Below are positions 28,754 through 37,984 of a stretch of 64,000 bases of DNA, in pieces. Each line of letters begins with the position of its first letter. Positions within the stretch are counted from its first letter, which is position 1. The notes under the pieces were generated by a model. The model had not been told where the DNA came from. It worked only from the letters and a program-made list of their open reading frames with translations, and did not search any database. The stretch is taken from positions 4,782,501 through 4,846,500 of the forward strand of contig NZ_CP059560.1 of assembly GCF_017894385.1 (NCBI RefSeq), written 5' to 3'. Position numbers and translations under genes: made by a program. This DNA is from Aromatoleum petrolei. Its GTDB lineage: Bacteria > Pseudomonadota > Gammaproteobacteria > Burkholderiales > Rhodocyclaceae.

Positions 28754-29053
28754 ATGCTGCACATCTACTGCCCGCACTGCGCGGAAACCCGCGAGGAAGA
28801 AGAATTCCGCCCCAAGGGCGAGGCCCACATCGCGCGCCCGGTGGAACCGGAAGCGACGAGCGACGAGGACTGGGGCAACTACCTCTTCTTCCGCAAGAAC
28901 CCGCGCGGCCTGCACCACGAGCTGTGGTACCACGCCGCCGGTTGCCGCAAGTTCTTCAACGTCACGCGCGACACCGTGAGCTACCAGATCCTCGAAACCT
29001 ACAAGGTCGGCCAGAAGCCCTCGGTCACCGCTGACAAAGGAGCGGCCAAATGA
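28754..29053 (+). CDS. soxD: Sarcosine oxidase delta subunit
   Basis: 99-residue zinc-binding subunit. Ligands are visible at Cys6 and Cys9 (IYCPHC) and at His60 and Cys64 (WYHAAGC), the spacing known for SoxD. It starts 16 bases after soxB with a GAGGAGC site, and its stop overlaps the soxA start as ATGA. Confidence 0.95.
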   Translation: MLHIYCPHCAETREEEEFRPKGEAHIARPVEPEATSDEDWGNYLFFRKNPRGLHHELWYHAAGCRKFFNVTRDTVSYQILETYKVGQKPSVTADKGAAK

Positions 29054-32000
29054 GCCAGCAGAATCGTCTCGGCACCGGCGGGCGCATCGACCGCAGCCGC
29101 CCGCTGCGCTTCACCTTCAACGGCGTCGACTACCAGGGCTTCGCCGGCGACACGCTCGCCTCGGCCCTGCTCGCCAACGGCGTCGATGTCGTGGGCCGCA
29201 GTTTCAGGTACTCCCGCCCGCGCGGCATCATGGCCGCCGGCGCCGAGGAGCCGAATGCGATCATGCAACTGGGCGCGACCGAAGCCGGCCAGGTGCCCAA
29301 CGTGCGCGCCACGCAACAGGCGCTCTACGGCGGGCTGGTCGCCGCGAGCACCAACGGCTGGCCGAACGTCGAGCGCGATCTCATGGGCGTGATCGGCAGC
29401 GTGGGCGGCAAGTTCATGCCGCCGGGCTTCTACTACAAGACCTTCATGGCGCCCGCCTCGATGTGGCCGAAGTACGAGAAGTACATCCGCAAGGCCGCGG
29501 GCCTCGGGCGCGTGCCCAGGGAGAAGGATCCGGACATCTACGACCACATCAACCGTCACTGCGACGTGCTGGTGATCGGCGCCGGCCCCGCGGGTCTGGC
29601 GGCCGCGCTGGCAGCCGGCCGTTCCGGCGCGCGCGTGATCCTGTGCGACGAGCAGGAAGAGATGGGCGGCTCGCTCCTCGATTCGCGCGAGCTCATCGAC
29701 GGCCGTCCGGCTTCCGCCTGGGTCGCCTCCGTGCTCGCGGAACTGGCGACCCTGCCCGACGTGCTGATCCTGCCGCGCACCACCGCCAACGGCTACCACG
29801 ATCACAACTTCGTGACCCTGCACGAGCGCCGCACCGAACACCTCGCCGACCTCGCGCCGAGCGTGAACGGCCGCCGCCAGGTGCGTGCGCGCATGCACCG
29901 CGTGCGCGCCGGTGAAGTGATCCTCGCCACCGGGACCCACGAGCGTCCGCTCGTCTTCGCCAACAACGACGTGCCGGGCTGCATGGTGGCGGGCGCCGTG
30001 TCGACCTACATCCGCCGCTACGCCGTCGCCCCGGGCCGCCGCCTGGTGCTGTCGACCGCGAACGACCACGCCTACCGCGCCGCGCTCGACTGGATTGATG
30101 CCGGCCGTGAAGTGGTCGCGATCGTCGATGCGCGCGAGCACCCGGACGGCGACCTCGTCACTGAGGCGCGGTCGCGCAACATCCGCATCATCCCCGGCAG
30201 CGCGGTGATCGAGGCGCAGGGCAAGAAGCGCGTCTCCGGCGCGCTCGTCGCCCGCATCGACATCGGTTCATTCCGCGTCACGGGCCGCGTCGAGACGCTG
30301 TCGTGCGACACCCTCGCCAGTTCCGGCGGCTACAGCCCGGTCGTGCATCTGGCGGCGCACACCGGCGCCCGCCCCGAGTGGCGCGACGATCTCCTCGGCT
30401 TCGTGCCCGGCAAGGTGCCTGGCATGACCCCGGTGGGCGGCGTGCACGGCAAGGGCGCGCTCGGCGACGCGCTCGCCGACGGCGCCGCGGCCGGCACGGC
30501 TGCCGCCCAGCGCACCGGCTTCCAGATCGAAACCCCCGCACTGCCCAAGGTCGCCAAGGTGCGCGAAGGCAAGGCCGCGGCGCTCTACCAGGTGCCGCAC
30601 GTGAAACCCGCGATGCGCGCCCCGAAGCAGTTCGTCGATCCGCAGAACGACGTCACCGCGGCCGGCATCGAACTCGCCACGCGCGAAGGCTTCGAGTCGA
30701 TCGAGCACGTCAAGCGCTACACCGGCATGGGCTTCGGCACCGACCAGGGCAAGCTCGGCAACATCAACGGCATGGCCATCGCGGCGCGCTGCCTCAAGCA
30801 GACCATCCCGCAGACCGGCACCACGGTGTTCCGCCCGAACTACACGCCGATCACCTTCGGCGCGATCGCCGGCCGCCACTGCCGCGAGTTCTTCGACCCG
30901 CGCCGGTTCACCGCGCTGCACGCCTGGCACGTCGAGCATGGTGCGAAGTTCGAGGAAGTGGGCCAGTGGATGCGCCCGTGGTACTTCCCGCAGGGCAACG
31001 AGACGATGCACCAGGCGGTGCAGCGCGAGTGCCGCGCCGTGCGCGAAGGCGTCGGCATCCTCGACGCCTCGACGCTGGGCAAGATCGAGATCCAGGGCAA
31101 GGACGCGCGCGAGTTCCTCAACCGCATCTACACTAACGCGTGGACCAAGCTCGACGTCGGCAAGTGCCGCTACGGCCTCATGTGCAAGGACGACGGCATG
31201 GTGATGGACGACGGCGTCACCGCCTGCATCGCCGAGAACCACTTCCACATGACCACCACCACCGGCGGCGCCGCCGCGGTGCTCGACTGGATGGAGCTGT
31301 GGCACCAGACCGAGTGGCCGGAGCTGGAGGTGTACTTCAACTCGGTGACCGACCACTGGGCGGCGATGGCGATCAACGGCCCCAACGCGCGCAAGCTGCT
31401 GGCCGAGCTCACCGACGACATCGACCTCTCCAAGGACAACTTCAAGTTCATGGACTGGCGTGCCGGCACGGTGGCAGGGGTGCCGGCGCGCGTCTTCCGC
31501 ATCTCCTTCACCGGCGAGCTGTCGTTCGAGATCAACGTGCAGGCCAACCACGCGATGCACGTGTGGAAGGCGCTCTTCGACAAGGGCGCGAAATACGGTC
31601 TCACCCCCTACGGCACCGAGACCATGCACGTGCTGCGCGCGGAGAAGGGCTTCATCATCGTCGGCCAGGAAACCGACGGCTCGATGACGCCGGAGGACCT
31701 CGGGATGCAGTGGTGCGTGGGCTACAAGAAGCCCTTCTCATGGATCGGGCGGCGCGCGCTCACGCGCCCGGACACGAAACGCGAGGATCGCAAGCAGCTC
31801 GTCGGCCTCAAGCCCCTCGACCCGCAGCTCGTGCTGGATGAAGGCGCGCAGATCGTGCTGGAGAAGGAGATCAGGATCCCGATGCCGATGGTCGGGCACG
31901 TCACCTCCAGCTACTTCAGTCCCACGCTGGGCCACTCGTTCGCGCTCGCGGTCGTCAAGGGCGGCAGCCAGCGCCTGGGTCAAACCGTTTATCTGCCGAT

Positions 32001-32079
32001 GGCCGACGGCCGGGTGCATGCGGCCGAGGTCGTGAGCCCGGTCTTCTATGACGCAGAAGGAGCACGTCATCATGTCTGA
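29050..32079 (+). CDS. soxA: Sarcosine oxidase alpha subunit
   Basis: 1009 residues, the expected length. An N-terminal ferredoxin-fold segment (LRFTFNGVDYQGFAGDTLAS) precedes an NAD-binding oxidoreductase domain with VLVIGAGPAGLAAALAAG near residue 175. The C-terminal 400 residues are the GCV_T-type folate-binding domain (GILDASTLGKIEIQGKDARE, then GLTPYGTETMHVLRAEKG). It passes the methyl carbon to THF as methylene-THF. The gene overlaps soxD by 4 bases and soxG by 8 bases. Confidence 0.95.
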   Translation: MSQQNRLGTGGRIDRSRPLRFTFNGVDYQGFAGDTLASALLANGVDVVGRSFRYSRPRGIMAAGAEEPNAIMQLGATEAGQVPNVRATQQALYGGLVAASTNGWPNVERDLMGVIGSVGGKFMPPGFYYKTFMAPASMWPKYEKYIRKAAGLGRVPREKDPDIYDHINRHCDVLVIGAGPAGLAAALAAGRSGARVILCDEQEEMGGSLLDSRELIDGRPASAWVASVLAELATLPDVLILPRTTANGYHDHNFVTLHERRTEHLADLAPSVNGRRQVRARMHRVRAGEVILATGTHERPLVFANNDVPGCMVAGAVSTYIRRYAVAPGRRLVLSTANDHAYRAALDWIDAGREVVAIVDAREHPDGDLVTEARSRNIRIIPGSAVIEAQGKKRVSGALVARIDIGSFRVTGRVETLSCDTLASSGGYSPVVHLAAHTGARPEWRDDLLGFVPGKVPGMTPVGGVHGKGALGDALADGAAAGTAAAQRTGFQIETPALPKVAKVREGKAAALYQVPHVKPAMRAPKQFVDPQNDVTAAGIELATREGFESIEHVKRYTGMGFGTDQGKLGNINGMAIAARCLKQTIPQTGTTVFRPNYTPITFGAIAGRHCREFFDPRRFTALHAWHVEHGAKFEEVGQWMRPWYFPQGNETMHQAVQRECRAVREGVGILDASTLGKIEIQGKDAREFLNRIYTNAWTKLDVGKCRYGLMCKDDGMVMDDGVTACIAENHFHMTTTTGGAAAVLDWMELWHQTEWPELEVYFNSVTDHWAAMAINGPNARKLLAELTDDIDLSKDNFKFMDWRAGTVAGVPARVFRISFTGELSFEINVQANHAMHVWKALFDKGAKYGLTPYGTETMHVLRAEKGFIIVGQETDGSMTPEDLGMQWCVGYKKPFSWIGRRALTRPDTKREDRKQLVGLKPLDPQLVLDEGAQIVLEKEIRIPMPMVGHVTSSYFSPTLGHSFALAVVKGGSQRLGQTVYLPMADGRVHAAEVVSPVFYDAEGARHHV

Positions 32080-32767
32080 TTACGCACAAATGGAACTCAA
32101 TCCGCGCGGCGCGGTGAAGTCGGAGTCGCCGCTGGCGAGGGTGCGTCCCGCGGTGGTGCAGGCGGCCTCGCCGCAGGACGCCCGCGTGGTCGTGTCGGAG
32201 AAGGCCTTCCTCGGCCACCTCGTGCTGCGCGGCAATGCCGGCGACGAGGCGTTCCGCAGCGGTGTCGAGCGTGCGCTGGGGCTCGCGCTGCCGCTCGAGC
32301 TGGGGCCGATCTCGCTCGACGAGGCGCGCGGCGTGAGCATCCAGTGGATGTCGCCCGACGAGTGGCTGGTGATCGTGCCGGCCGGTCTGGAGTTCGAGGC
32401 GGAAGCTGCGCTGCGCCGCGAGCTCACCGGCCACTACGCGGTGATGAACACGAGCGGCGGGCAGACAGTGCTGGAACTGGCCGGTCCCGGCGTGCGCGAG
32501 CTCTTGATGAAGTGCACGCCCTACGACGTGCATCCGCGCGCCTTCCCGGTGGGGAAGGGGGTCACCAGCGTCTTGGCGAAGGCTTCGGCGGTGATCCGTC
32601 GCGTCGGCGAGGAGCGCTGGGAATTGGTGATCCGGCGCAGCTTCGCGGATTACCTGTACGCCTGGATCCTCGATGCGGCCGAGGAGTTCGGGGTCTGCGT
32701 CGCGCCGGGCGGTTCATCCCGCCAGGCGGTGCGCGGCGCCGAGCGTGAGCTGGTCGAGACGAGGTAA
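32072..32767 (+). CDS. soxG: Sarcosine oxidase gamma subunit
   Basis: 231 residues, GCV_T-related gamma subunit. Typical parts are ARGVSIQWMSPDEWLVIVPA, SGGQTVLELAGPGVRELLMK, CTPYDVHPRAFPVGKG and the C-terminal SFADYLYAWILDAAEEFG. The start lies inside the soxA end (8-base overlap), preceded by GAAGGAGCACG. It completes a full soxBDAG set. Confidence 0.93.
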   Translation: MSDYAQMELNPRGAVKSESPLARVRPAVVQAASPQDARVVVSEKAFLGHLVLRGNAGDEAFRSGVERALGLALPLELGPISLDEARGVSIQWMSPDEWLVIVPAGLEFEAEAALRRELTGHYAVMNTSGGQTVLELAGPGVRELLMKCTPYDVHPRAFPVGKGVTSVLAKASAVIRRVGEERWELVIRRSFADYLYAWILDAAEEFGVCVAPGGSSRQAVRGAERELVETR

Positions 32768-32772
32768 GCGTG

Positions 32773-33225
32773 ATGAAACTCGACCGTATCGAAGCTCCCG
32801 CACCGGCGCGGTCGGGCCTCGCCTTCCCGGTCGCGCCCGCCGCGGAGCCGTGCGAGGACGCGATTTTCCTGCGTGGCATCCGCGTCGAGGCGCTGATCGG
32901 TGTGTATGAACACGAACGCCACGCCCCCCAGCCGCTCGTGATCGATCTCGAACTCGGGCTGAGTCACGCGCGCTGCTGCACCAGCGACGACCTGCGCGAC
33001 GCGGTCGACTACGGCCAGGTCCTCGCGGCCGTCCGCCGTCTCGCGCAGGTGAATCGCGCGGTGTTGCTGGAAGCCTTCGCGCAGAACGTCGCCGACGCAC
33101 TGCTCGCTGGCTTCGAGCTCTCGTCGGTTGCCATCGGGGTGAGCAAGCCGGCGATCTTCGACGCCGCCGACAGCGTCGGCGTCTCGATCCGCCGGCGAAG
33201 GGGGGCTCCTGCAGGGGGAGATTGA
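32773..33225 (+). CDS. folB: Dihydroneopterin aldolase-type FolB
   Basis: 150 residues. The FolB fold is recognisable from DAIFLRGIRVEALIGVYEHE, QPLVIDLELGLSH and DAVDYGQVLAAVRRL, ending with IGVSKPAIFDAADSVGVSI. About 30 extra residues precede the domain. It lies 5 bases after soxG with only an AGGTAAG-like site, so it is the tail gene of the sarcosine operon. Other members act as dihydromonapterin aldolases or epimerases. A GTG three bases upstream is an alternative start. Its place here suggests extra folate supply for sarcosine oxidase. Confidence 0.85.
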   Translation: MKLDRIEAPAPARSGLAFPVAPAAEPCEDAIFLRGIRVEALIGVYEHERHAPQPLVIDLELGLSHARCCTSDDLRDAVDYGQVLAAVRRLAQVNRAVLLEAFAQNVADALLAGFELSSVAIGVSKPAIFDAADSVGVSIRRRRGAPAGGD

Positions 33226-33240
33226 CCCGGAAAGGAAATA

Positions 33241-33301
33241 CCGTTCTCGCTGAGCCTGTCGAAGCCCTGCCAATGCCATTCGACAGGCTCAGGGCGAACG
33301 G
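33241..33301. repeat. REP/REPIN-type palindrome after folB
   Basis: Nested inverted repeat: outer CCGTTC...GAACGG and inner GAGCCTGTCGAA...TTCGACAGGCTC, about 23-base arms with two mismatches. The core is shared with 24445-24483. It may also end the sarcosine operon transcript. Confidence 0.75.
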
Positions 33302-33464
33302 TTCGAATAATTGCCGCCTTCATGAGCGCCCGCCCTTGAAGGCTCGCTCCCTGGGAAAGTGCCCACCGGCGTCTCGCGCGTGTCCGGTTCACGATCGCTA
33401 ATGTCAGGACGTGCTCGTACAAGTCGTCTTAGACTCACGCTTCGGAATACGGAACGCCGCTCCC

Positions 33465-34685
33465 ATGGAAAAAGCCCTCGCCGCTGAGACCCCGCTCCCC
33501 GCAGCACCTGCGGCCGACGCCCTGAGTGTCACCACCTACCCGGTGATTGCCGCGATCAGCTTCTCGCATCTGCTCAACGACATGATGCAGTCGGTGCTGC
33601 TCGCCATCTATCCGATGCTGAAACTCGGTCTCGATCTGTCGTTTGCGCAGGTCGGCCTGATCACATTGGCCTATCAGCTCACCGCCTCGCTGCTTCAACC
33701 GCTGATCGGCCTGTACACAGACCGCCGGCCAATGCCTTATTCGCTGCCGGTCGGCATGGGCTTCACACTGTTCGGTCTGCTCTCCTTGTCGCAGGCGGGC
33801 AGCTTTGGCGCAGTCCTGACTTCAGCGATGCTCATCGGCATGGGCTCGTCGATCTTCCACCCCGAGTCCTCGCGTGTCGCCCGCATGGCTGCCGGCAGTC
33901 AGCCCGGCCTGGCGCAGTCTTTGTTCCAGATCGGCGGAAACCTCGGTTCGGCCATCGGTCCGTTGCTCGCCGCCGTGATCATCGTGCCGCAGGGGCAGGG
34001 CAGCGCCGCCTGGTTCTCGCTGTTCGCGCTGGTCGGTGTCGTCGTCCTGAGCTTTGTGGGCCGCTGGTCCCATCACCACGTCACCAGTTTCCGCAAGCGG
34101 ATGAGCGCGCATGCCGGCAACGGCCTCTCCCGCCGCCAAGTCGCCGGCTCGCTCGCCATTCTCGGTCTGCTCATGTTCTCGAAATTTTTCTACATGACCA
34201 GCCTGAGCAGCTATTACACCTTCTACCTGATGGACAAGTTCGGCCTCGCGCTGGGTACCGCACAGATCTATCTGTTCGCCTTCCTCTTCGCCGTGGCATG
34301 CGGCACCGTGCTCGGTGGGCCGATCGGGGACCGCATCGGCCGCAAGCGGGTGATCTGGATCTCCATCCTTGGCGTCGCCCCGTTCACTCTGCTGCTGCCG
34401 CACGTCGGCCTGTTCTGGACCGCCGTCCTTTCGGTCGTCATCGGCCTGATCCTCGCCTCGGCCTTTTCGGCCATCCTGGTCTACGCTCAGGAACTCGTCC
34501 CCGGCAAAGTCGGCACCATTTCCGGCCTGTTCTTCGGTCTGGCTTTCGGCATGGGCGGCATTGGCGCCGCACTGCTCGGCCAGTTGGCCGACGCGACGAG
34601 CATCGGAACCGTGTACCAGTTCTGCGCGTATCTGCCGCTGATCGGGCTGCTGACAGCATTCTTGCCGGCGATCAGGAAAGGGTAG
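33465..34685 (+). CDS. MFS transporter, fosmidomycin-resistance (Fsr) type
   Basis: 406 residues with about twelve hydrophobic segments. The N-terminal part AISFSHLLNDMMQSVLLAIYP is the Fsr signature, followed by QLTASLLQPLIGLYTDRRP and GMGSSIFHPESSRVARMAAG. The second-half MFS loop is GGPIGDRIGRKRVIW. Characterised relatives export fosmidomycin; the natural substrate here is unknown. It has its own start region about 160 bases after the REP element, so it is unlikely to be part of the sarcosine operon. Only a weak ribosome-binding site is visible. Confidence 0.88.
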   Translation: MEKALAAETPLPAAPAADALSVTTYPVIAAISFSHLLNDMMQSVLLAIYPMLKLGLDLSFAQVGLITLAYQLTASLLQPLIGLYTDRRPMPYSLPVGMGFTLFGLLSLSQAGSFGAVLTSAMLIGMGSSIFHPESSRVARMAAGSQPGLAQSLFQIGGNLGSAIGPLLAAVIIVPQGQGSAAWFSLFALVGVVVLSFVGRWSHHHVTSFRKRMSAHAGNGLSRRQVAGSLAILGLLMFSKFFYMTSLSSYYTFYLMDKFGLALGTAQIYLFAFLFAVACGTVLGGPIGDRIGRKRVIWISILGVAPFTLLLPHVGLFWTAVLSVVIGLILASAFSAILVYAQELVPGKVGTISGLFFGLAFGMGGIGAALLGQLADATSIGTVYQFCAYLPLIGLLTAFLPAIRKG

Positions 34686-34873
34686 CTTGGGCGGAAGGGG
34701 CGACAGACGCGAAGGTTGGCCGGCCAATCAGTTATCCCCCCTTGCGGGGAAAGTCCCCCGCTCGTGGCAGAATCGTCCTTCCGCGAACAATAGGGCGCCG
34801 CGAGGACCGTTGCTGCACCGGTCCCGCAAGCACCCAAACACGCCGCCCCCTTCCGGCCGGCAAGGACCCCAGC

Positions 34874-35815
34874 ATGCCCGACCTTGATACCCTGACCGCA
34901 TCGCAAGCACACGCACATCTGCGCCGGCAGACCTGGAGCGGTTTCGCAGCGGCGGGCATGGTGGTCATTTTCTGGTCCGGGTTCAACATCGTCTCGCGCC
35001 TCGGTGGGCGCAGCGCGCTCACGCCCTTCGACCTTGCGGCGCTGCGTTTCGGCATTTCCGCGCTCTTGCTGTTGCCGGTCTTCCTGCGCCGGCCCAATGC
35101 CATCGCCTGGCCGCGCCTGCTGACGCTCGCCGCCTTCGGCGGACTCGGCTACGCCCTGCTGGTCTATGGCGGCTTCTCCCTTGCGCCCGCTTCTCACGCC
35201 GGGATTCTCGTCAATGGCGGCATCCCCTTCGCCACGGCGCTGGTGGCATGGCCGCTGCTGGGTTTCCGGCCCACGCGGCGCGTCGCAGCGGCATTCGCCC
35301 TGACCGCCCTCGGCATCGCGCTGATCGCCTACCAGAGCCTCGCCGGCGAGGTCGGCGCAGCCCCGCGGCAATGGCTCGGCGACCTGTTCTTCCTGTGCGG
35401 CGCCTTGTGCTGGGGCGTCCTCGGGGTGCTGCTCAGAAAATGGAATCTGCGGCCGTTCGATGCGATGGCCGGAATCGCGATCGTCTCGGCGCTCGTGTTC
35501 CTGCCCGTCTACGTCGTCGCACTGCCCAAAGCGCTGAGCCTCGTGCCGACCGAACAGCTATTGCTGCAGGCCATCTACCAGGGCGTCATCGCCGCGGTAC
35601 TGGCGGGCCTGCTGTATGCCCACGCGAGCCAGACCATCGGCCCGATCAAGGCGGCGCTGATGCTCGCCCTGGTGCCAGGCATTTCCGCCGTGGCGGCGGT
35701 CCCCATTCTCAACGAGCCCCTCGGTGGCGTGACGGTCGCCGGCCTGCTGTGCGTGAGCGGCGCCGCCATCCTGGGCGCAATCGGGGCCACACCGCCGAGC
35801 GTTCGGCGCGGGTAG
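34874..35815 (+). CDS. EamA/DMT-superfamily transporter
   Basis: 313 residues with ten hydrophobic segments arranged as two EamA repeats. The first begins GMVVIFWSGFNIVSRLGGRS and the second GDLFFLCGALCWGVLGVLLRKW. The C-terminal repeat has SQTIGPIKAALMLALVPGISAV. Such proteins export amino acids or metabolites, but substrate cannot be told. The ATG is preceded by a weak AAGGACCCC site. It stands alone between an MFS gene and a degraded region. Confidence 0.85.
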   Translation: MPDLDTLTASQAHAHLRRQTWSGFAAAGMVVIFWSGFNIVSRLGGRSALTPFDLAALRFGISALLLLPVFLRRPNAIAWPRLLTLAAFGGLGYALLVYGGFSLAPASHAGILVNGGIPFATALVAWPLLGFRPTRRVAAAFALTALGIALIAYQSLAGEVGAAPRQWLGDLFFLCGALCWGVLGVLLRKWNLRPFDAMAGIAIVSALVFLPVYVVALPKALSLVPTEQLLLQAIYQGVIAAVLAGLLYAHASQTIGPIKAALMLALVPGISAVAAVPILNEPLGGVTVAGLLCVSGAAILGAIGATPPSVRRG

Positions 35816-36275
35816 AGCGCCGTCGTTCGATACTTGGGGATCGAAGGCGATGATGCGCCTGCGATCCCCGAGCAGTGCGAGGCTTGGCGTGGCGATGTAC
35901 GGCCGCCTGCAGACTTGCTTTACCGCATCTCGAAGGCTTCGCGACGAGATCTCAGGCGCCGGCCCCATAGCGCGGCAAGCCGCGTCTCCAACTGGCGCGC
36001 CTTGCGATCATGGCGCTCGAGGAGGAAGCGTCCATACGGCCCCTCCACGGTGACCGGCTGGCCGACGGTGGCGGCCGCTTACCGGTGACGGTGGGGCTAT
36101 CGTGAAGGCGACTAATTGAATGTTCTTGCAGCGCGAACGGTGGGCGGAAAAAGCGATGTGGCCTGAGCGCACCCAACCGGCGCCGGACCTTCTTGATAGG
36201 CATCAACGAAAACTATCTCCCTCTCCATCACTCTTATTCCGGTCCGCGGAGTCGGGACAATTTCAGGAGCGAGAT
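35816..36275. other. 460-base region without an intact gene
   Basis: Contains a small protein-like open stretch on the minus strand (see next entry). The 200 bases before the SDR gene are lower in GC than the surroundings and would hold its promoter. No RNA gene or clear operator was seen. Confidence 0.4.
35920..36078 (-). pseudogene. Possible C-terminal gene remnant
   Basis: A 52-codon open stretch on the minus strand, bounded upstream by a stop and lacking a start. It reads GQPVTVEGPYGRFLLERHDR followed by a basic stretch ending REAFEMR. Codon third positions are strongly G/C, as in real genes here. It could be the tail of a lost gene; no family was recognised. Confidence 0.25.
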
Positions 36276-37028
36276 ATGGTGAAAAGGCTTGAAGGCAAGG
36301 TGGCAGTCATCACTGGCGCCAGTAGCGGGATCGGGAGATCGATCGTCGAGAAATATGTCGAAGAAGGCGCCCAGGTCGTGGCGTTTGCTCGCAATCTTGA
36401 CGCCTTGAAGGAATTGGAGACGACCTGCCCGGGGCAGATCAAGGCCGTTGCAGGCGATGTCACGCAAAGCGAAGACCTGAAGCGCCTTGTCGATGAAGCC
36501 GTCCAGGCCCACGGCGGAGTGGATGTCGTCGTTCCCAACGCAGGTATTGCGCGAGTCGTATCATTCGAGAACAGCACTCGCGAAGCCTTCGAGACCCAGT
36601 TCTCGGTCAATCTCTTCGGCGCTGCGGAAACAGCGCGTCTCTTCATTCCCCACATCAGAAAGGGGGGATCGATTCAGTTCATCACCACCTTCCTGACCCA
36701 GGTAGGCTTCCCCGGTCTAGCCGTTTACAGTGCCAGCAAGGCGGCTCTGAAGTCCCTGTCACAAACCCTGGCGGCAGAACTCGCCCCCCAGGGCATCCGG
36801 GTGAACTCCATCGCGCCCGGCCCGATAGCGACTCCGCTTTGGGGAACGGTGGGGCTGCCGCCTGAAATACTGGGGGGCGTTGCGGAAAAGATAACCGCTC
36901 GGCTGATGCCCGGTACATTCGGCCAGCCGGAGGATATCGCCGACCTCTCGGTGTTCCTGGCCTCGGACAGTGCCAAGAACATCTATGGCCAGGAAATCGT
37001 CGTGGATGGCGGCTACACGGTCGGATAA
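36276..37028 (+). CDS. Short-chain dehydrogenase/reductase
   Basis: 250-residue classical SDR. The cofactor motif is VITGASSGIGRSIVEKY, with NAGIARV in place of NNAG, and the catalytic Tyr/Lys pair in AVYSASKAALKS. The position of the catalytic Ser is occupied by Thr (FITTFLTQVG, 13 residues before the Tyr), an uncommon change. The C-terminus NIYGQEIVVDGGYTVG is standard. An Asp-free, Arg-containing region after beta-2 (VAFARNLDALKE) favours NADP. Base composition is visibly less GC-rich than neighbours, suggesting acquisition. Substrate unknown. Confidence 0.85.
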   Translation: MVKRLEGKVAVITGASSGIGRSIVEKYVEEGAQVVAFARNLDALKELETTCPGQIKAVAGDVTQSEDLKRLVDEAVQAHGGVDVVVPNAGIARVVSFENSTREAFETQFSVNLFGAAETARLFIPHIRKGGSIQFITTFLTQVGFPGLAVYSASKAALKSLSQTLAAELAPQGIRVNSIAPGPIATPLWGTVGLPPEILGGVAEKITARLMPGTFGQPEDIADLSVFLASDSAKNIYGQEIVVDGGYTVG

Positions 37029-37198
37029 GCTTTCTTGTGACTTCCCAACTTTGACCCGCCGGGGCAGGCGGGAGATGGCTGTTGCGGCATTCATCGAGCG
37101 AACAGCTTCCCGGATTCCGTCGGACGGGTAACGCTGACCTGCTTTCCGCTTTGTAGTAGCCTTGCGCATTTTTCCGCCCTTCGGGCGTCGGGTTTCGG

Positions 37199-37984
37199 AT
37201 GGCGCAAGGCGTGTCGCGTACGCATATCAACGGTTCCGGGCTGGTTCGCGCGCTTGGCGGGCTGACGGCCGCTGACGTGCCCGCGTCGAAGCAGTCCTTT
37301 GCCGACCGGCTCGGCCAATGGCTGGGCTTCGCGGATGCGCTCACGCTTTATTCCGCGCTCAATGCCGGGACGCCCGGCGATGCCGTCCCTTCCTCCGGCG
37401 CCCCGTCGCAGGACGGCGAGGCGCTTCGGCAGGCCATGGTCCACCTGCGCGATGCCCTGACAGAATCGATCGCAAACGACGGGGTGTTCCGGCCGGGACC
37501 GGCCCGGATCGAACTGCCGACGCCCGATCCCCTGGTGCCGGTGGAGAGTGCGGCGGATTTCGCGCCCTACCATCGCTACTATCTCGCCCACCAACGCGAC
37601 ATGGCGGTGCGCGTCGGCCCCTTGCGGGCAATGGTTCGCGCGGCCCTGCAGGGGCGGTCGGGCGCCCTGGGTCGGCTGGCCGCGCTCGATGCGGTGATGG
37701 ACCAGGCGCTGGCCGCGCGCGAGCGCGAGCTGCTGGCGACCGTGCCGGCACTCCTGGGCAGGCGTTTCGAGCAATGCTACAACGCCCACCGCGCGACGCT
37801 CGCGGAAACGCCGACGGCCGATGATGCGGCCCGGTGGATGCAGCCGGGCGGGTGGCTGGCGGAATTCTGCCGTGAGATGCAGTCCGTGCTGCTTGCGGAG
37901 GTCGATCTACGGCTGCAACCGGTCGCAGGGCTGATCGCGGCCCTCGACGAAGCGGTGGCGAATGAGGTGACAAGTAAGCAATGA
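37199..37984 (+). CDS. DUF3348 protein, first gene of the DUF802/OmpA cluster
   Basis: 261 residues, soluble, largely helical, without signal peptide. The N-terminus HINGSGLVRALGGLTAADVP and the middle DFAPYHRYYLAHQRDMAVRV match the DUF3348 family. The last third is rich in Ala, Arg and Glu. The stop overlaps the next gene by 4 bases (ATGA), so it is coupled to the membrane protein. It occurs with DUF802, OmpA and DUF2894 partners in other betaproteobacteria, to my knowledge without a described function. A cytoplasmic partner of the motor-like complex is my inference. Confidence 0.75.
   Translation: MAQGVSRTHINGSGLVRALGGLTAADVPASKQSFADRLGQWLGFADALTLYSALNAGTPGDAVPSSGAPSQDGEALRQAMVHLRDALTESIANDGVFRPGPARIELPTPDPLVPVESAADFAPYHRYYLAHQRDMAVRVGPLRAMVRAALQGRSGALGRLAALDAVMDQALAARERELLATVPALLGRRFEQCYNAHRATLAETPTADDAARWMQPGGWLAEFCREMQSVLLAEVDLRLQPVAGLIAALDEAVANEVTSKQ

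Noticed and set aside
30268..31629. 453-codon minus-strand frame opposite soxA
   Set aside because: Antisense shadow of the folate-binding part of soxA; no domain and no ribosome-binding site.
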